A DNA stretch of 64,000 bases from Salinimicrobium tongyeongense (GTDB lineage: Bacteria > Bacteroidota > Bacteroidia > Flavobacteriales > Flavobacteriaceae). The stretch's first letter is position 1. Each line of letters opens with the position of its first letter. The translations under genes were made by a program, and so were the position numbers. The notes under the pieces are model-generated. The model did not search any database. It saw nothing but the letters and a program-made list of their open reading frames with translations, and was not told the origin of the DNA. The stretch covers positions 2,170,001-2,234,000 of the forward strand of contig NZ_CP069620.1 of the NCBI RefSeq assembly GCF_026109735.1, given 5' to 3'. This document shows, piece by piece, positions 39,131 through 47,670 of the stretch.

Positions 39131-39340
39131 CTTAATATTTCGCGTACTGTGCATCTCGTGGGAGCCCCGATAGCGGATCAAGAACATTTTTCTCTTGGTA
39201 TAAACCAAGTTTTAGCCTCCCTGCCTTTAAATATGCTAACGAACCTTAAATCTTGAATTTTAAATCCCTTTAGCTGGCGCGGATTAATAATTGTGATCAG
39301 CTTTGCAAATAAATTGTATTACTTCCAAAATAGTATCCAT
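39131..39340. other. Gene-free stretch after the rRNA operon with a degenerate repeat
   Basis: Contains AGCCCCGATAGC near 39163 (half of the palindrome in the 32.7-kb repeat), a small hairpin CTTGGT-ATAA-ACCAAG at 39194-39209 followed by TTTTAG, and GCTAACG near 39236. Probably a decayed copy of the folded repeat. No gene is visible. Confidence 0.45.
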
Positions 39341-39368
39341 AAAAAAGCCCGCTCTAAAAGAACGGGCT
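39341..39368 (-). terminator. Terminator of the acyl-CoA dehydrogenase gene
   Basis: On the minus strand, GAGCGGGCT and AGCCCGTTC arms (39346-39354 with 39360-39368, one G-U pair) precede a run of six T residues. It lies 30 bases after the stop. Confidence 0.8.
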
Positions 39369-39397
39369 CATCATTATCTTCAGTTTTTAAATCAGTC

Positions 39398-40540
39398 CTA
39401 ATCTCTCAAAATACTCCTGGAGATCACAATTTTCTGGATCTCTGAAGTGCCTTCGTAGATTTGAGTGATCTTGGCGTCACGCATCAGGCGTTCTACATGG
39501 TATTCTTTCACATATCCGTTTCCGCCGTGTACCTGTACCGCTTCCACAGTAACATCCATGGCTGTTTTTGAAGCAAACAACTTAGCCATGGCACCACTCA
39601 GGTCGTAATTTTCTCCATTGTCCTTATCACAGGCCGCTTTCATCACCAAATGGCGTGAAGCCTCAATAGAAGTATGCATATCGGCCAGTTTAAAGGCAAT
39701 AGCTTGGTGGTTCATGATCTCAGTTCCAAAAGCCTTACGCACTTTAGAATATTCTTTTGCCAGTTGGTAAGCTCCGGCTGCAATACCCAAAGCCTGGGCC
39801 GCAATTCCAATACGCCCTCCTGAAAGTGTTTTCATGGCAAATTTGAATCCGAACCCGTCTTCACCAATGCGGTTTTCTTTTGGAATTTTTACATCATTAA
39901 AGTTTAGGGAGTGCGTGTCGCTTCCGCGGATTCCCAGCTTCTGCTCCTTTGGGCCTATTTCAAAGCCTTTCCAGCCCTTTTCGATGATAAAGGCGTTTAT
40001 ACCCTTATGCTTCTTTTCGGGATGTGTTTGCGCGATCACAATATAATAATCGGCGGTGCTGCCGTTGGTGATCCAGTTTTTGGTTCCGTTTAAAAGGTAG
40101 TGGTCATCTTTCTCAATTGCCGTTGTTCTTTGAGAAGTGGCATCACTCCCGGCTTCAGGTTCAGAGAGGCAAAAAGCACCAATAGATTCTCCTGTGGCCA
40201 GTTTTGGAAGGTATTTCTGTTTTTGCTCTTCATTTCCGAATTTCTCAATCCCCCAACAAACCAAAGAATTGTTGACAGACATTACCACGGAAGCCGAAGC
40301 ATCTATCTTCGAGATCTCTTCCATCGCCAAAACATAAGATACCGTGTCCATACCGCCACCGCCATATTCAGGAGACACCATCATGCCCAAAAAGCCAAGT
40401 TCCCCCATTTTCTTGATCTGTTCTTTTGGGAATTCCTGTTTTTCATCCCTCTCAATCACTCCGGGGAGCAACTCGTTCTTTGCAAAATCTCGTGCCGCAT
40501 CGCGGATCATAATATGTTCTTCGGTGAGTTTGAAATCCAT
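39398..40540 (-). CDS. Short-chain acyl-CoA dehydrogenase
   Basis: FAD-dependent oxidation of acyl-CoA to enoyl-CoA in fatty-acid or branched amino-acid breakdown. The 380-residue protein shows the family signatures CLSEPEAGSDATS (about 122-134) and QVHGGNGYVKEYHVERLMRDAKITQIYEGTSEIQKIVISR, whose Glu in YEGTSE is the usual catalytic base of the butyryl/short-chain group. N-terminal MDFKLTEEHIMIRDAARDFAKNE is also typical. The promoter is clear on the minus strand: TTG, 20-base spacer, TATCTTTG (40577-40607). It diverges from anmK. Exact chain preference cannot be told. Confidence 0.95.
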   Translation of the reverse strand: MDFKLTEEHIMIRDAARDFAKNELLPGVIERDEKQEFPKEQIKKMGELGFLGMMVSPEYGGGGMDTVSYVLAMEEISKIDASASVVMSVNNSLVCWGIEKFGNEEQKQKYLPKLATGESIGAFCLSEPEAGSDATSQRTTAIEKDDHYLLNGTKNWITNGSTADYYIVIAQTHPEKKHKGINAFIIEKGWKGFEIGPKEQKLGIRGSDTHSLNFNDVKIPKENRIGEDGFGFKFAMKTLSGGRIGIAAQALGIAAGAYQLAKEYSKVRKAFGTEIMNHQAIAFKLADMHTSIEASRHLVMKAACDKDNGENYDLSGAMAKLFASKTAMDVTVEAVQVHGGNGYVKEYHVERLMRDAKITQIYEGTSEIQKIVISRSILRD

Positions 40541-40576
40541 TCAGTATATTTTTTAGAAAATGTTGAATTTTAAGGT

Positions 40577-40607
40577 CAAAGATACCTTTTTACAGGCGTT
40601 TTTTCAA
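40577..40607 (-). promoter_or_regulatory. Promoter of the acyl-CoA dehydrogenase gene
   Basis: Minus-strand TTG (40605-40607), 20-base spacer, TATCTTTG (40577-40584). Predicted transcription start is about 30 bases before the ATG at 40540. Confidence 0.6.
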
Positions 40608-40630
40608 TTGAGTTGGCTATTTTTACCCTG

Positions 40631-41692
40631 ATGAACAAAAATAACTATAACGTTGTAGGTGTAATGTCGGGAACTTCCCTCGATGGCATAGATGTAGCCT
40701 ATGTTAACTTCACCTTTTCTGAAACCTGGTCTTATCAAATAACTGCTGCGGAAACCATTCCTTATACGCAAAACTGGCAGAAAATTCTTTCTGAAGCTGT
40801 CAATTTCGACGAGCATAAGCTGCGTAAACTTGATCGTGACTACACGCACTTGTTAGGAAAAGTCATTTCAGAATTTCTTGTCAAAAATGACATTTTTGAC
40901 CCCCATGCGGTTTGCAGCCATGGACATACCATAAAACATGAACCGGAAAATGGATTTACGCTGCAAATAGGCAACCAACCTGAGCTTGCAAAGCTCTTAA
41001 ATTGTAAGGTGGTGTGTGATTTCAGGGTGCAAGACGTACAGCTGGGTGGGCAGGGCGCGCCTTTGGTGCCTGTTGGCGACGAATTGTTGTTTGGGAAATA
41101 CGATTACTGCCTTAATATTGGCGGATTTGCCAATATTTCAACCATAAATGGCGGCAAACGCCTGGCCTACGATATCTGCGCTGTAAACACCGTGCTCAAT
41201 GTGCTTTCCCAACATATAAACCTGCCTTATGACAAAGATGGGGAAGTTGCGGCATCGGGGAAAGTCATTCCCGGGCTGCGAGAAGAGCTTGAAAAAATAC
41301 CATTTTACGGCCTCCGTCCTCCAAAGTCCCTCGGAATTGAATGGGTGCAGAAGCACATTTTTCCACTTTTTCAGAAGTATGGCTCTATCCCCGATCTTTT
41401 GCGGACATACACCGAACATGCTGCGGAAATGATCGCCAATGAATTCAGAAATTCTTCCGAAGAAAAAGTTTTGGTTACCGGTGGCGGCGCTTTTAACCAG
41501 TTTTTGATTGCGGAAATTCAGAAGCGCACCAAAACTGAAGTTGTGATCCCCCCGGCTGATGTGGTCAACTTTAAAGAAGCTCTCATTTTCGCATTTTTGG
41601 GGGTCCTGAAGCTGAGAGGAGAAAACAATGTTTTAAGTTCGGTGACGGGAGCTTCAAAAGATCATTCTTCAGGAAAGATTTTTAATGCATGA
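40631..41692 (+). CDS. anmK: Anhydro-N-acetylmuramic acid kinase
   Basis: Phosphorylates and opens 1,6-anhydro-MurNAc during recycling of cell-wall fragments. The 353-residue protein has the ATP-binding start GVMSGTSLDGIDVAYV (about 9-24), CDFRVQDVQLGGQGAPLVPVGDELL in the substrate-binding domain, NIGGFANIS and VTGGGAFNQFL. The ATG at 40631 is chosen; the upstream in-frame TTG would add an unmotivated hydrophobic extension. It contains the most symmetric copy of the dispersed palindrome (40880-40900), encoding VKNDIFD in a loop region. A hairpin terminator follows. Confidence 0.95.
   Translation: MNKNNYNVVGVMSGTSLDGIDVAYVNFTFSETWSYQITAAETIPYTQNWQKILSEAVNFDEHKLRKLDRDYTHLLGKVISEFLVKNDIFDPHAVCSHGHTIKHEPENGFTLQIGNQPELAKLLNCKVVCDFRVQDVQLGGQGAPLVPVGDELLFGKYDYCLNIGGFANISTINGGKRLAYDICAVNTVLNVLSQHINLPYDKDGEVAASGKVIPGLREELEKIPFYGLRPPKSLGIEWVQKHIFPLFQKYGSIPDLLRTYTEHAAEMIANEFRNSSEEKVLVTGGGAFNQFLIAEIQKRTKTEVVIPPADVVNFKEALIFAFLGVLKLRGENNVLSSVTGASKDHSSGKIFNA
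40880..40900. repeat. Dispersed palindrome, perfect copy inside anmK
   Basis: Arms GTCAAAAATG and CATTTTTGAC around central A: ten-base perfect symmetry, the best copy in the window. Encodes VKNDIFD. Confidence 0.82.
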
Positions 41693-41771
41693 AGCTTATT
41701 ATATAATGTACAGGCTTAAGGATCACTAAAGGCGTGGGTATAAGGAAGTATCTGTTTAAGCTGAAATATAA

Positions 41772-41815
41772 GCAGGATAGAAGTGCCGGGGGCAACCTAT
41801 CCTGCCCGGGTTTTT
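41772..41815 (+). terminator. Probable terminator of anmK
   Basis: Outer stem GCAGGATAG (41772-41780) with CTATCCTGC (41797-41805), inner stem TGCC/GGCA around GGG, then CCGGG and TTTTT. Strongly structured; the T run is separated from the stem by five bases, so efficiency is uncertain. Confidence 0.6.
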
Positions 41816-42923
41816 AAAAAGCATAAACTGCGGCGAGAATAAAAGAGGATAGATTATCTGTGGGTTCCAGGTCCTGGTTAAGAAAGACATCCCTGTCAAC
41901 GCTGTCCAGTCTCAATTCGGGTTTTATGCTTAGGCTTCCTACAGTATAGTTGCCGGTAAGGGTGAAGGCAGTGAGACTAGCGTCTGAATTGTACACTACG
42001 GTTTCATCGTGGCCATTTGCGTGTTCTTTAAAATATTCTGCCCTTAGGCCTATAGCAAAATTCTCAGAAGTTTGTAGTTGCGGATATAGTGCGACACCAT
42101 AGAACCCAACATCATCTGTACTATTGTAGGTTGTATTAAGCCCCAGGTAAAAAGACTCAGAGAAGTCCCAGCCGGTAGTTAGGTCTATTTGAAAAGTGGG
42201 ATCAAGGCCTGGAGCCTGTTCTCCGTAAATGAGGTTTAAGTATGCACTTCCGGAACTGTTAGAATAACCAAGTTGAGCTCCAAAGGTGTACACTCCAAAA
42301 GGATCAAATTCAGTATAATCTGTGGGGTTCATGATGGCCAACATGGCACTCCAGTTATCGCTTAAGGCAATATCTGCCTTTAAACCGGTATGCGAAAAAG
42401 GGCCATAGGAAAACATATAGGAAGTAGAATAGTTGAAATTATCTACGGGTGAAATCACTTCATAGCCTAAAAAGGTATTGAAATCTCCCAGGGTGAGCCT
42501 GACCTTCTCGCTTACATTATAAAACACGTACAGCTGATTAACAATATTACTGGAGCCCATAGAGAGAAAAACCGCTTCTTCGCCCCGGGGTCCAAACACA
42601 AGGTCGGCCACGAAGCCTATTTTTTTGCCTCTGTAGCCAAGAATGACATTGGCCATTCCCAATGCAAAACCCGGATCATTGGCAAAAGCAGTTGCGGGAG
42701 CCTGGGGGCCAGCAATTGGAGTTTCGCCATCGGACCCATACACATACTTATTGAGGCCATTGAAATTTGTTCTGAAATAGGTGTCTACAGATCCCGTAAT
42801 ACTAAAGCCGGGTAGTGCTTCTTCCAGTACTTCAGATTCCTGTGCAGAAACAGAAAGATTCCACAGCCCGATGGAGGCAAAAATTAAAAATTTCTGCATT
42901 TTTGTAATAGTGATTTGTTTCAT
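41814..42923 (-). CDS. Outer-membrane porin-like beta-barrel, ammonium-locus associated
   Basis: A 369-residue exported barrel protein. The signal peptide ends near SVSAQE; a second possible start (MQKFLIF, 42899) would give a tidier signal. The mature part has an N-terminal ITGSVDTYFRTNFNG, then alternating strands with FLSMGSSNIVNQLYVFYNVSEKVRLTLGDFNTFLGYEVISP and a C-terminal ILAAVYAF ending in Phe, as in outer-membrane barrels. The arrangement suggests a BBP2 or OmpL-type porin. It sits 94 bases after the ammonium transporter on the same strand, so it may pass ammonium or another nitrogen source across the outer membrane; that role is inferred. Confidence 0.85.
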   Translation of the reverse strand: MKQITITKMQKFLIFASIGLWNLSVSAQESEVLEEALPGFSITGSVDTYFRTNFNGLNKYVYGSDGETPIAGPQAPATAFANDPGFALGMANVILGYRGKKIGFVADLVFGPRGEEAVFLSMGSSNIVNQLYVFYNVSEKVRLTLGDFNTFLGYEVISPVDNFNYSTSYMFSYGPFSHTGLKADIALSDNWSAMLAIMNPTDYTEFDPFGVYTFGAQLGYSNSSGSAYLNLIYGEQAPGLDPTFQIDLTTGWDFSESFYLGLNTTYNSTDDVGFYGVALYPQLQTSENFAIGLRAEYFKEHANGHDETVVYNSDASLTAFTLTGNYTVGSLSIKPELRLDSVDRDVFLNQDLEPTDNLSSFILAAVYAF

Positions 42924-42986
42924 GTTAAAACTTTGTTTGATTAGTTGAAATGAGTTGAACTTTAGTTTTTTTGAAATGAATTCAGG

Positions 42987-43010
42987 AGGAGCGCCCTGCC
43001 AGGCGTTCCT
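42987..43010. other. Hairpin between amt and the porin gene
   Basis: AGGAGCGCC (42987-42995) pairs with GGCGTTCCT (43002-43010) over nine positions with one G-T pair. Read in the direction of the genes (minus strand) it lacks a strong T tail (CCTGAATTCATTTC follows), so it may slow rather than stop transcription between amt and the porin gene. Confidence 0.5.
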
Positions 43011-43017
43011 TCTTTTT

Positions 43018-44265
43018 TTATTGTTTTACAGGCTCTGCTTTGCCTGCGAATTCGGCATATGCATCCATACCATGTTCGTGAATATCAAGGCCTTCGGTTT
43101 CTTCATGCGTTTCCATACGTAGACCCAGGGAACGTTTAATAGCAAAAAGAATCACAAATGCCGATATACAGCAAAAAGCACCAATTACAGCAACTCCTAT
43201 TAGCTGGTTGAGAAACTGGTCAAAGCCTGCCAGTGATCCAAAGACCCCAACGGCCAGAGTGCCCCAGACTCCGCAAATAAGATGAACGGCTACTGCACCT
43301 ACGGGATCGTCCAGTCTTACTTTGTCAATAAGTGCAACGCCTGCAACTATGAGTATTCCGGCAATTAGCCCAATTAGCACGGCATCTGTAGGAGACATGA
43401 GGTCTGCTCCTGCCGTGATGCCCACAAGCCCTCCGAGGATCCCGTTCAGGAACATGGTGAGATCATAATTTTTGTACCAGATGGTCGATACAAGGAAAGC
43501 AGAAATACCCCCGGCTGCTGCAGCAAGGCAGGTGGTCACTAAAGTAAGGGAAGTTGCAGATGGATCTGCAGAGAGTACCGAACCTCCGTTAAAGCCAAAC
43601 CATCCAAGCCAGAGGATGAAAACCCCGGCCGTTGCTAAAGGTACATTGTGACCGGGAATAGCATGAGAGCTGCCGTCTTCTCCAAATTTGCCAATTCTGG
43701 CACCTAGCAAAGAAATTGCCACAAGAGCAGCCCAGCCGCCAACAGAATGTACCAGGGTAGAGCCGGCAAAATCATAGAACCCAAGTTCATCAAGAAAGCC
43801 ACCCCCCCATTTCCAAGAACCGGCAATGGGATAAACAAAAGCCAGGTAAATTATGGAGAATAGCATAAAAGCCGATAGTTTGATCCTTTCAGCTACCGCA
43901 CCCGATACAATAGTGGCAGCAGTTGCAGCAAACATTCCCTGGAATAAAAAGTCTGTCCAGTAGGTGTAACCTTCATTGTAGGTGAGGTCTAGAGCACCGT
44001 CGGCTACCGGAGCGTGTAAGCCAAAAAGTCCCACAAAATAGTCGGGGATAATTCCCATAATGAATGAACCCGGATACATCAGGTTAAAACCTATGAGACA
44101 ATAGAGCAATAATCCGGTACAAATGATAAAAACATTTTTAAAGAGGATGTTAATGGCATTTTTTTGACGGGTGAGTCCAACTTCCAGTAAAGAAAATCCA
44201 AGATGCATAAAAAACACCAGTGCGGTGCAGACCATCATCCATACGTTATTAGTAAGTAATTCCAT
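43018..44265 (-). CDS. amt: Ammonium transporter (Amt family)
   Basis: Inner-membrane channel for ammonium uptake. The 415-residue protein has about eleven hydrophobic helices and the Amt signatures DFAGSTLVHSVGGWAALV (about 165-182) and the GSVLSADPSATSLTLVTTCLAAAAGG stretch. QKNAINILFKN near residue 35 is normal Amt sequence. The C-terminus (MDAYAEFAGKAEPVKQ) carries the cytoplasmic tail region that PII proteins contact. It is preceded by a PII-type gene (46-base gap) and followed by a porin-like gene on the same strand, the classic nitrogen-assimilation arrangement. Confidence 0.96.
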   Translation of the reverse strand: MELLTNNVWMMVCTALVFFMHLGFSLLEVGLTRQKNAINILFKNVFIICTGLLLYCLIGFNLMYPGSFIMGIIPDYFVGLFGLHAPVADGALDLTYNEGYTYWTDFLFQGMFAATAATIVSGAVAERIKLSAFMLFSIIYLAFVYPIAGSWKWGGGFLDELGFYDFAGSTLVHSVGGWAALVAISLLGARIGKFGEDGSSHAIPGHNVPLATAGVFILWLGWFGFNGGSVLSADPSATSLTLVTTCLAAAAGGISAFLVSTIWYKNYDLTMFLNGILGGLVGITAGADLMSPTDAVLIGLIAGILIVAGVALIDKVRLDDPVGAVAVHLICGVWGTLAVGVFGSLAGFDQFLNQLIGVAVIGAFCCISAFVILFAIKRSLGLRMETHEETEGLDIHEHGMDAYAEFAGKAEPVKQ

Positions 44266-44311
44266 TTTATATAATATTAAGTTGAATTGGTTTAGTTTAG
44301 TTAGTAGTGCA

Positions 44312-44650
44312 TTACGCCAGCGAGAGGCTGCCTCTTTCTTTTGTTCTAATTCTAAAGGCTTCCTCTACCGGAGAGACAAAGATTTTACCGTCTCCCACAG
44401 CGCCGGTATAGGCTGCATCGAGAATAGCCTCGACAGTTTTTTCGAGGAATTCATCAGAAACAACTACAGATATCTTCCTGCGTTGAATGTCGGTGGTGCT
44501 GTAGGCGACACCTCTATAGACATGTCCCTGTTTCTCGTTACCTACTCCGGTAACATCCCAATAACTGAAGAAATTGACACCAATTTCATGAAGAGCCTTT
44601 TTTACATCGTCAAATTTTGACTGTCTAATGATGGCTTCGATTTTTTTCAT
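44312..44650 (-). CDS. glnK: PII-family nitrogen regulatory protein (GlnK type)
   Basis: Trimeric signal protein that senses 2-oxoglutarate and ATP/ADP and gates the Amt channel. The 112-residue protein has MKKIEAIIRQSKFDDVKKAL, the T-loop region GVGNEKQGHVYRGVAYSTTDIQRRKI (about 35-60), and the C-terminal signature TGAVGDGKIFVSPVEEAFRIRTKERG. A Tyr is kept in the T-loop at the position of the uridylylated Tyr51 (YRGVAY), though the flanking acid of the enterobacterial YRGAEY is replaced. Paired directly with amt. The upstream region holds repeated TAGGGG-type sites. Confidence 0.95.
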   Translation of the reverse strand: MKKIEAIIRQSKFDDVKKALHEIGVNFFSYWDVTGVGNEKQGHVYRGVAYSTTDIQRRKISVVVSDEFLEKTVEAILDAAYTGAVGDGKIFVSPVEEAFRIRTKERGSLSLA

Positions 44651-45042
44651 AAAGACCTAATTTTGTGTTAATACCCGTAAAATTATATTAAAAATCTATT
44701 TAACTCTAAAAAAATAGGGGTTAAGTGTGTAAAATAATATGTTTGATATTTTAAACCCCTATAAAATTAGGGGGTAATAATAAATAATATATAATTTTAT
44801 TATTTAGATAAAATCAAAGACACGCGTTGGGAAGATATTTGGGATTTTCAGAAGGAAATCGGGAGAAAAATTGTGCAAAAACTTCAGAAAAAGGCAATTA
44901 GGTTCCTAAAATGGAATCTGGCAGGGAAATTCAGAATCCATTCACTTATACCCTTGACTTTTTGTGAAATTCAAAATATACCATGCCTATAACATTGCGC
45001 AATTCATAGTTTTTTATATTTGTTCAGCAATTTTTAAATATT
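44651..45042. promoter_or_regulatory. 392-base divergent control region between glnK and the amino-acid dehydrogenase gene
   Basis: No gene is visible. Three related sites cluster upstream of glnK: ATAGGGGTTAA (44714-44724), TTAAACCCCTAT (44751-44762, inverted) and TTAGGGGGTAAT (44767-44778). The first and second form an inverted pair 26 bases apart, and the second and third form a tight inverted pair. On the other side, TTG (44996-44998) with TATATTTG (45015-45022) gives a promoter 21 bases before the dehydrogenase start. The TAGGGG sites are candidate nitrogen operators. Confidence 0.5.
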
Positions 45043-46269
45043 ATGAAAGAATTACTTAATCTATATCAAAATAAAGCCCCTGAAATTGTATTTAACTGGA
45101 AAGATCCTGAAACTGAAGCCGAAGGCTGGGTGGTGATCAATTCCCTGCGCGGGGGAGCTGCCGGCGGCGGTACCCGTATGAGAAAAGGCCTTGACATGAA
45201 TGAGGTGCTTTCCCTGGCTAAGACCATGGAGGTGAAATTCACTGTTTCGGGGCCTGCTATTGGCGGAGCAAAGTCGGGTATAAATTTTGATCCCAATGAT
45301 CCTCGCAAAAAAGGCGTTTTAGAGCGCTGGTATAAAGCTGTGTCTCCGCTGCTGAAAAGCTATTACGGTACCGGGGGTGACCTGAATGTGGATGAGATAC
45401 ACGAAGTAATTCCCATTACAGAAGATTCTGGCGTTTGGCATCCGCAGGAAGGGGTTTTTAACGGACATTTTAAACCTACCGAAGCCGATAAGATCAACCG
45501 TATAGGCCAGTTAAGGCAGGGCGTGATCAAGGTGCTTGAAAATGGCAGATTTTCACCCGATGTTTCCCGGAAATACACGGTGGCCGACATGATCACCGGG
45601 TATGGAGTGGCCGAAGCCGTGCGGCATTACTACGACGTTTACGGAGGAAATGTGCAGGGCAAAAAAGCCATTGTGCAGGGCTTTGGGAATGTAGGTTCTG
45701 CTGCAGCATATTATCTGGCTCAAATGGGCGCAAAAGTTGTCGGGATTATTGATCGCGCGGGCGGATTGATCAATGAAGAGGGCTTTACTTTTGAAGAGAT
45801 CCGAAACTTGTTCCTCAATAAGGAAGGAAATACCTTAAAATCTGAAAAACTGATTCCTTTTGAAGAGATCAATGAGCGTATCTGGAAGCTGAAAGCGCAG
45901 GTTTTTGCGCCCTGTGCAGCTTCGCGTTTAATTACCCGGGAGCAGGTAGATCAAATGGTGAGTTCAGGTTTGGAGGTGATTTCGAATGGGGCCAACGTTC
46001 CGTTTGCCGATAAGGAGATCTTCTTTGGGCCAATCATGGAATACACCGATGAGCAGATTAGCGTAATTCCCGATTTTATCGCCAACTGCGGAATGGCAAG
46101 GGTTTTTGCCTACTTCATGGAGCGCAGGGTGCAAATGACCGATGAAGCTATCTTCAACGATACTTCGATTACCATTAGAAATGCTATTCAGAATACATTT
46201 AACCACAACAGCAATAAAACCAATATTAGTAAAACCGCCTTTGAAGTTGCGCTGACAAAGCTGGTGTAA
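45043..46269 (+). CDS. Glu/Leu/Phe/Val-family amino-acid dehydrogenase
   Basis: NAD(P)-dependent interconversion of an amino acid and its 2-oxo acid with ammonia. The 408-residue protein has the dimerisation-domain segment VKFTVSGPAIGGAKSGINFDP with the substrate Lys region, GTGGDLNVDEIHEV with its catalytic Asp, and a Rossmann NAD site VQGKKAIVQGFGNVGSAAAYYLAQ (about 202-225; GxGxxG-like). Leucine and glutamate dehydrogenases cannot be separated from this alone. Its place opposite glnK-amt suggests ammonium assimilation or release. A promoter of TTG-N16-TATATTTG type precedes it. Confidence 0.9.
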   Translation: MKELLNLYQNKAPEIVFNWKDPETEAEGWVVINSLRGGAAGGGTRMRKGLDMNEVLSLAKTMEVKFTVSGPAIGGAKSGINFDPNDPRKKGVLERWYKAVSPLLKSYYGTGGDLNVDEIHEVIPITEDSGVWHPQEGVFNGHFKPTEADKINRIGQLRQGVIKVLENGRFSPDVSRKYTVADMITGYGVAEAVRHYYDVYGGNVQGKKAIVQGFGNVGSAAAYYLAQMGAKVVGIIDRAGGLINEEGFTFEEIRNLFLNKEGNTLKSEKLIPFEEINERIWKLKAQVFAPCAASRLITREQVDQMVSSGLEVISNGANVPFADKEIFFGPIMEYTDEQISVIPDFIANCGMARVFAYFMERRVQMTDEAIFNDTSITIRNAIQNTFNHNSNKTNISKTAFEVALTKLV

Positions 46270-46502
46270 TTTGGTAAGGTGAATACGGTAGGGGGCAGGC
46301 TTCAGAATAAAAAGATTGGGAGAAATTTTTCAGCATAAAATCGGACGGGAAATCTACTAAATTTTTGTCTTGCAGGGTAAAATGCTTGTAGCTGAAATCT
46401 CCCTGATTTATATTTATGCTTTTAGGTTGGAATAAATCAAAGGCTGTTTATCTTTACAATTAAAATTGTATTCTCACGTTACATAAAAAACCAGATACAC
46501 AA

Positions 46503-47204
46503 ATGCTATACTTTTTTCAGGAAGATGGTCTTGCCCAGGCCGCAGAGGGGGCAGAACCAATAGTAGAGGAAAAGACACTTTCTTTATTCGATTTGTTTCT
46601 AAGTGGCGGGATAGGAGGTCAGGTGATCATCTTTATTCTCTTTATTTTATTATTTGCTGCCATTTACATTTATTTTGAGAGGTTGTTTGCGATCAAGGCA
46701 GCTTCAGAAACAGACAATAACTTCATGAACCAGATCAAAGATAGCGTGCTGCATGGCAATATTGAGTCTGCGCGCATACGTTGTGCCCAGGCTAACTCGC
46801 CAGTTGCCAGGCTAACAGCGAAAGGGCTTGACAGAATTGGGAGCCCGCTGGAAGATATCAATACAGCTATTGAAAATGCCGGCAGGCTTGAAGTGTATAA
46901 GCTCGAAAAGAACGTGAGCGTACTTGCCACCATAGCGGGAGCTGCGCCTATGATTGGTTTTCTTGGTACCGTAATAGGGATGGTTATTGCTTTCCATGAG
47001 CTGGCTACCAGTAGCGGGCAGGCCGAAATGGGTGCTTTGGCTGAAGGGATCTATACCGCCATGACCACTACCGTGGCCGGGCTTATTGTGGGGATTATCG
47101 CTTACATTGGGTATAACCACCTGGTGGTGAAGACCGATAAGGTGGTGCACCAAATGGAGGCCACAGCAGTAGATTTCCTTGACCTTCTAAACGAACCTGT
47201 ATAG
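46503..47204 (+). CDS. exbB: MotA/TolQ/ExbB-family proton channel protein
   Basis: Channel subunit that converts proton flow into energy for TonB (or a TolA-like partner), driving outer-membrane transporters such as the SusC protein of this window. The 233-residue protein has an N-terminal exported-looking segment (LAQAAEGAEPIVEE), a first TM helix (about 38-58), and the large cytoplasmic loop. TM2-TM3 have the family pattern SVLATIAGAAPMIGFLGTVIGMV and GALAEGIYTAMTTTVAGLIVGIIAYIGYNHLV, including the conserved Thr-rich wall. exbD starts 1 base after its stop. Confidence 0.93.
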   Translation: MLYFFQEDGLAQAAEGAEPIVEEKTLSLFDLFLSGGIGGQVIIFILFILLFAAIYIYFERLFAIKAASETDNNFMNQIKDSVLHGNIESARIRCAQANSPVARLTAKGLDRIGSPLEDINTAIENAGRLEVYKLEKNVSVLATIAGAAPMIGFLGTVIGMVIAFHELATSSGQAEMGALAEGIYTAMTTTVAGLIVGIIAYIGYNHLVVKTDKVVHQMEATAVDFLDLLNEPV

Positions 47205-47205
47205 T

Positions 47206-47598
47206 ATGAATTTAAGAGGCAGAAATAAGATCAGTCCCGAATTCAGTATGAGTTCAATGACCGATATCGTATTCCTGTTGTTGATCTTTTTTATGCTCAC
47301 CTCACCGGCCATCACTCCGGAAGCGCTTGATCTTATCCTGCCAAAGGCAAAAGGTAAGACCACGACCAAACAAAATGTGGCGGTGAGTATTACAAAAGAC
47401 CTTCAGGTATATATCAACAAAGAAAGAGTGAGCAACAGCGCACTCGAAGCAAGGTTGAAAGAGGTCCTGAGCGGCGAAGAAGACCCTACCATCATCCTGC
47501 GGGCCGAAGAAGGGGTGCCAATCGAAAAAGCTGTGGATGTGATGGATATAGCCAACAGGAACCGTTACAAGATCGTACTTGCCGTAAAACCTGAATAA
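47206..47598 (+). CDS. exbD: ExbD/TolR-family biopolymer transport protein
   Basis: Second motor subunit. The 130-residue protein has one N-terminal TM helix with the essential Asp (SMTDIVFLLLIFFMLTSPAI, about residues 16-36) and a periplasmic domain (about 50-130) ending ANRNRYKIVLAVKPE, the ExbD/TolR pattern. Together with exbB it forms the proton-driven motor. It starts 1 base after exbB and is followed by a hairpin and a TonB-like gene. Confidence 0.93.
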   Translation: MNLRGRNKISPEFSMSSMTDIVFLLLIFFMLTSPAITPEALDLILPKAKGKTTTKQNVAVSITKDLQVYINKERVSNSALEARLKEVLSGEEDPTIILRAEEGVPIEKAVDVMDIANRNRYKIVLAVKPE

Positions 47599-47605
47599 AA
47601 AAAAT

Positions 47606-47643
47606 GTTCCACAAGATTTTTAATAATTGTGGAACTATGTTTG
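47606..47643 (+). promoter_or_regulatory. Intercistronic hairpin plus internal promoter before the tonB-like gene
   Basis: GTTCCACAA (47606-47614) and TTGTGGAAC (47627-47635) form a perfect 9-base stem with a 12-base loop, immediately followed by TATGTTTG (47636-47643), a -7 consensus. No T tract follows, so the hairpin is more likely an operator or RNA stability element than a terminator, and the tonB-folC pair probably has its own promoter. A standard -33 TTG at 19 bases is not evident. Confidence 0.45.
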
Positions 47644-47670
47644 TGGCATAAATTTTAAGAGAAGAGCAAA

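Noticed and set aside
41693-41771. Small gene between anmK and its terminator
   Set aside because: No frame longer than about 20 codons with a start and ribosome-binding site is present.
44152-44166. AATGGCATTTTTTTGA as another copy of the dispersed palindrome inside amt
   Set aside because: Only part of the palindrome matches, and it encodes QKNAIN, which is normal conserved Amt sequence, so chance explains it.
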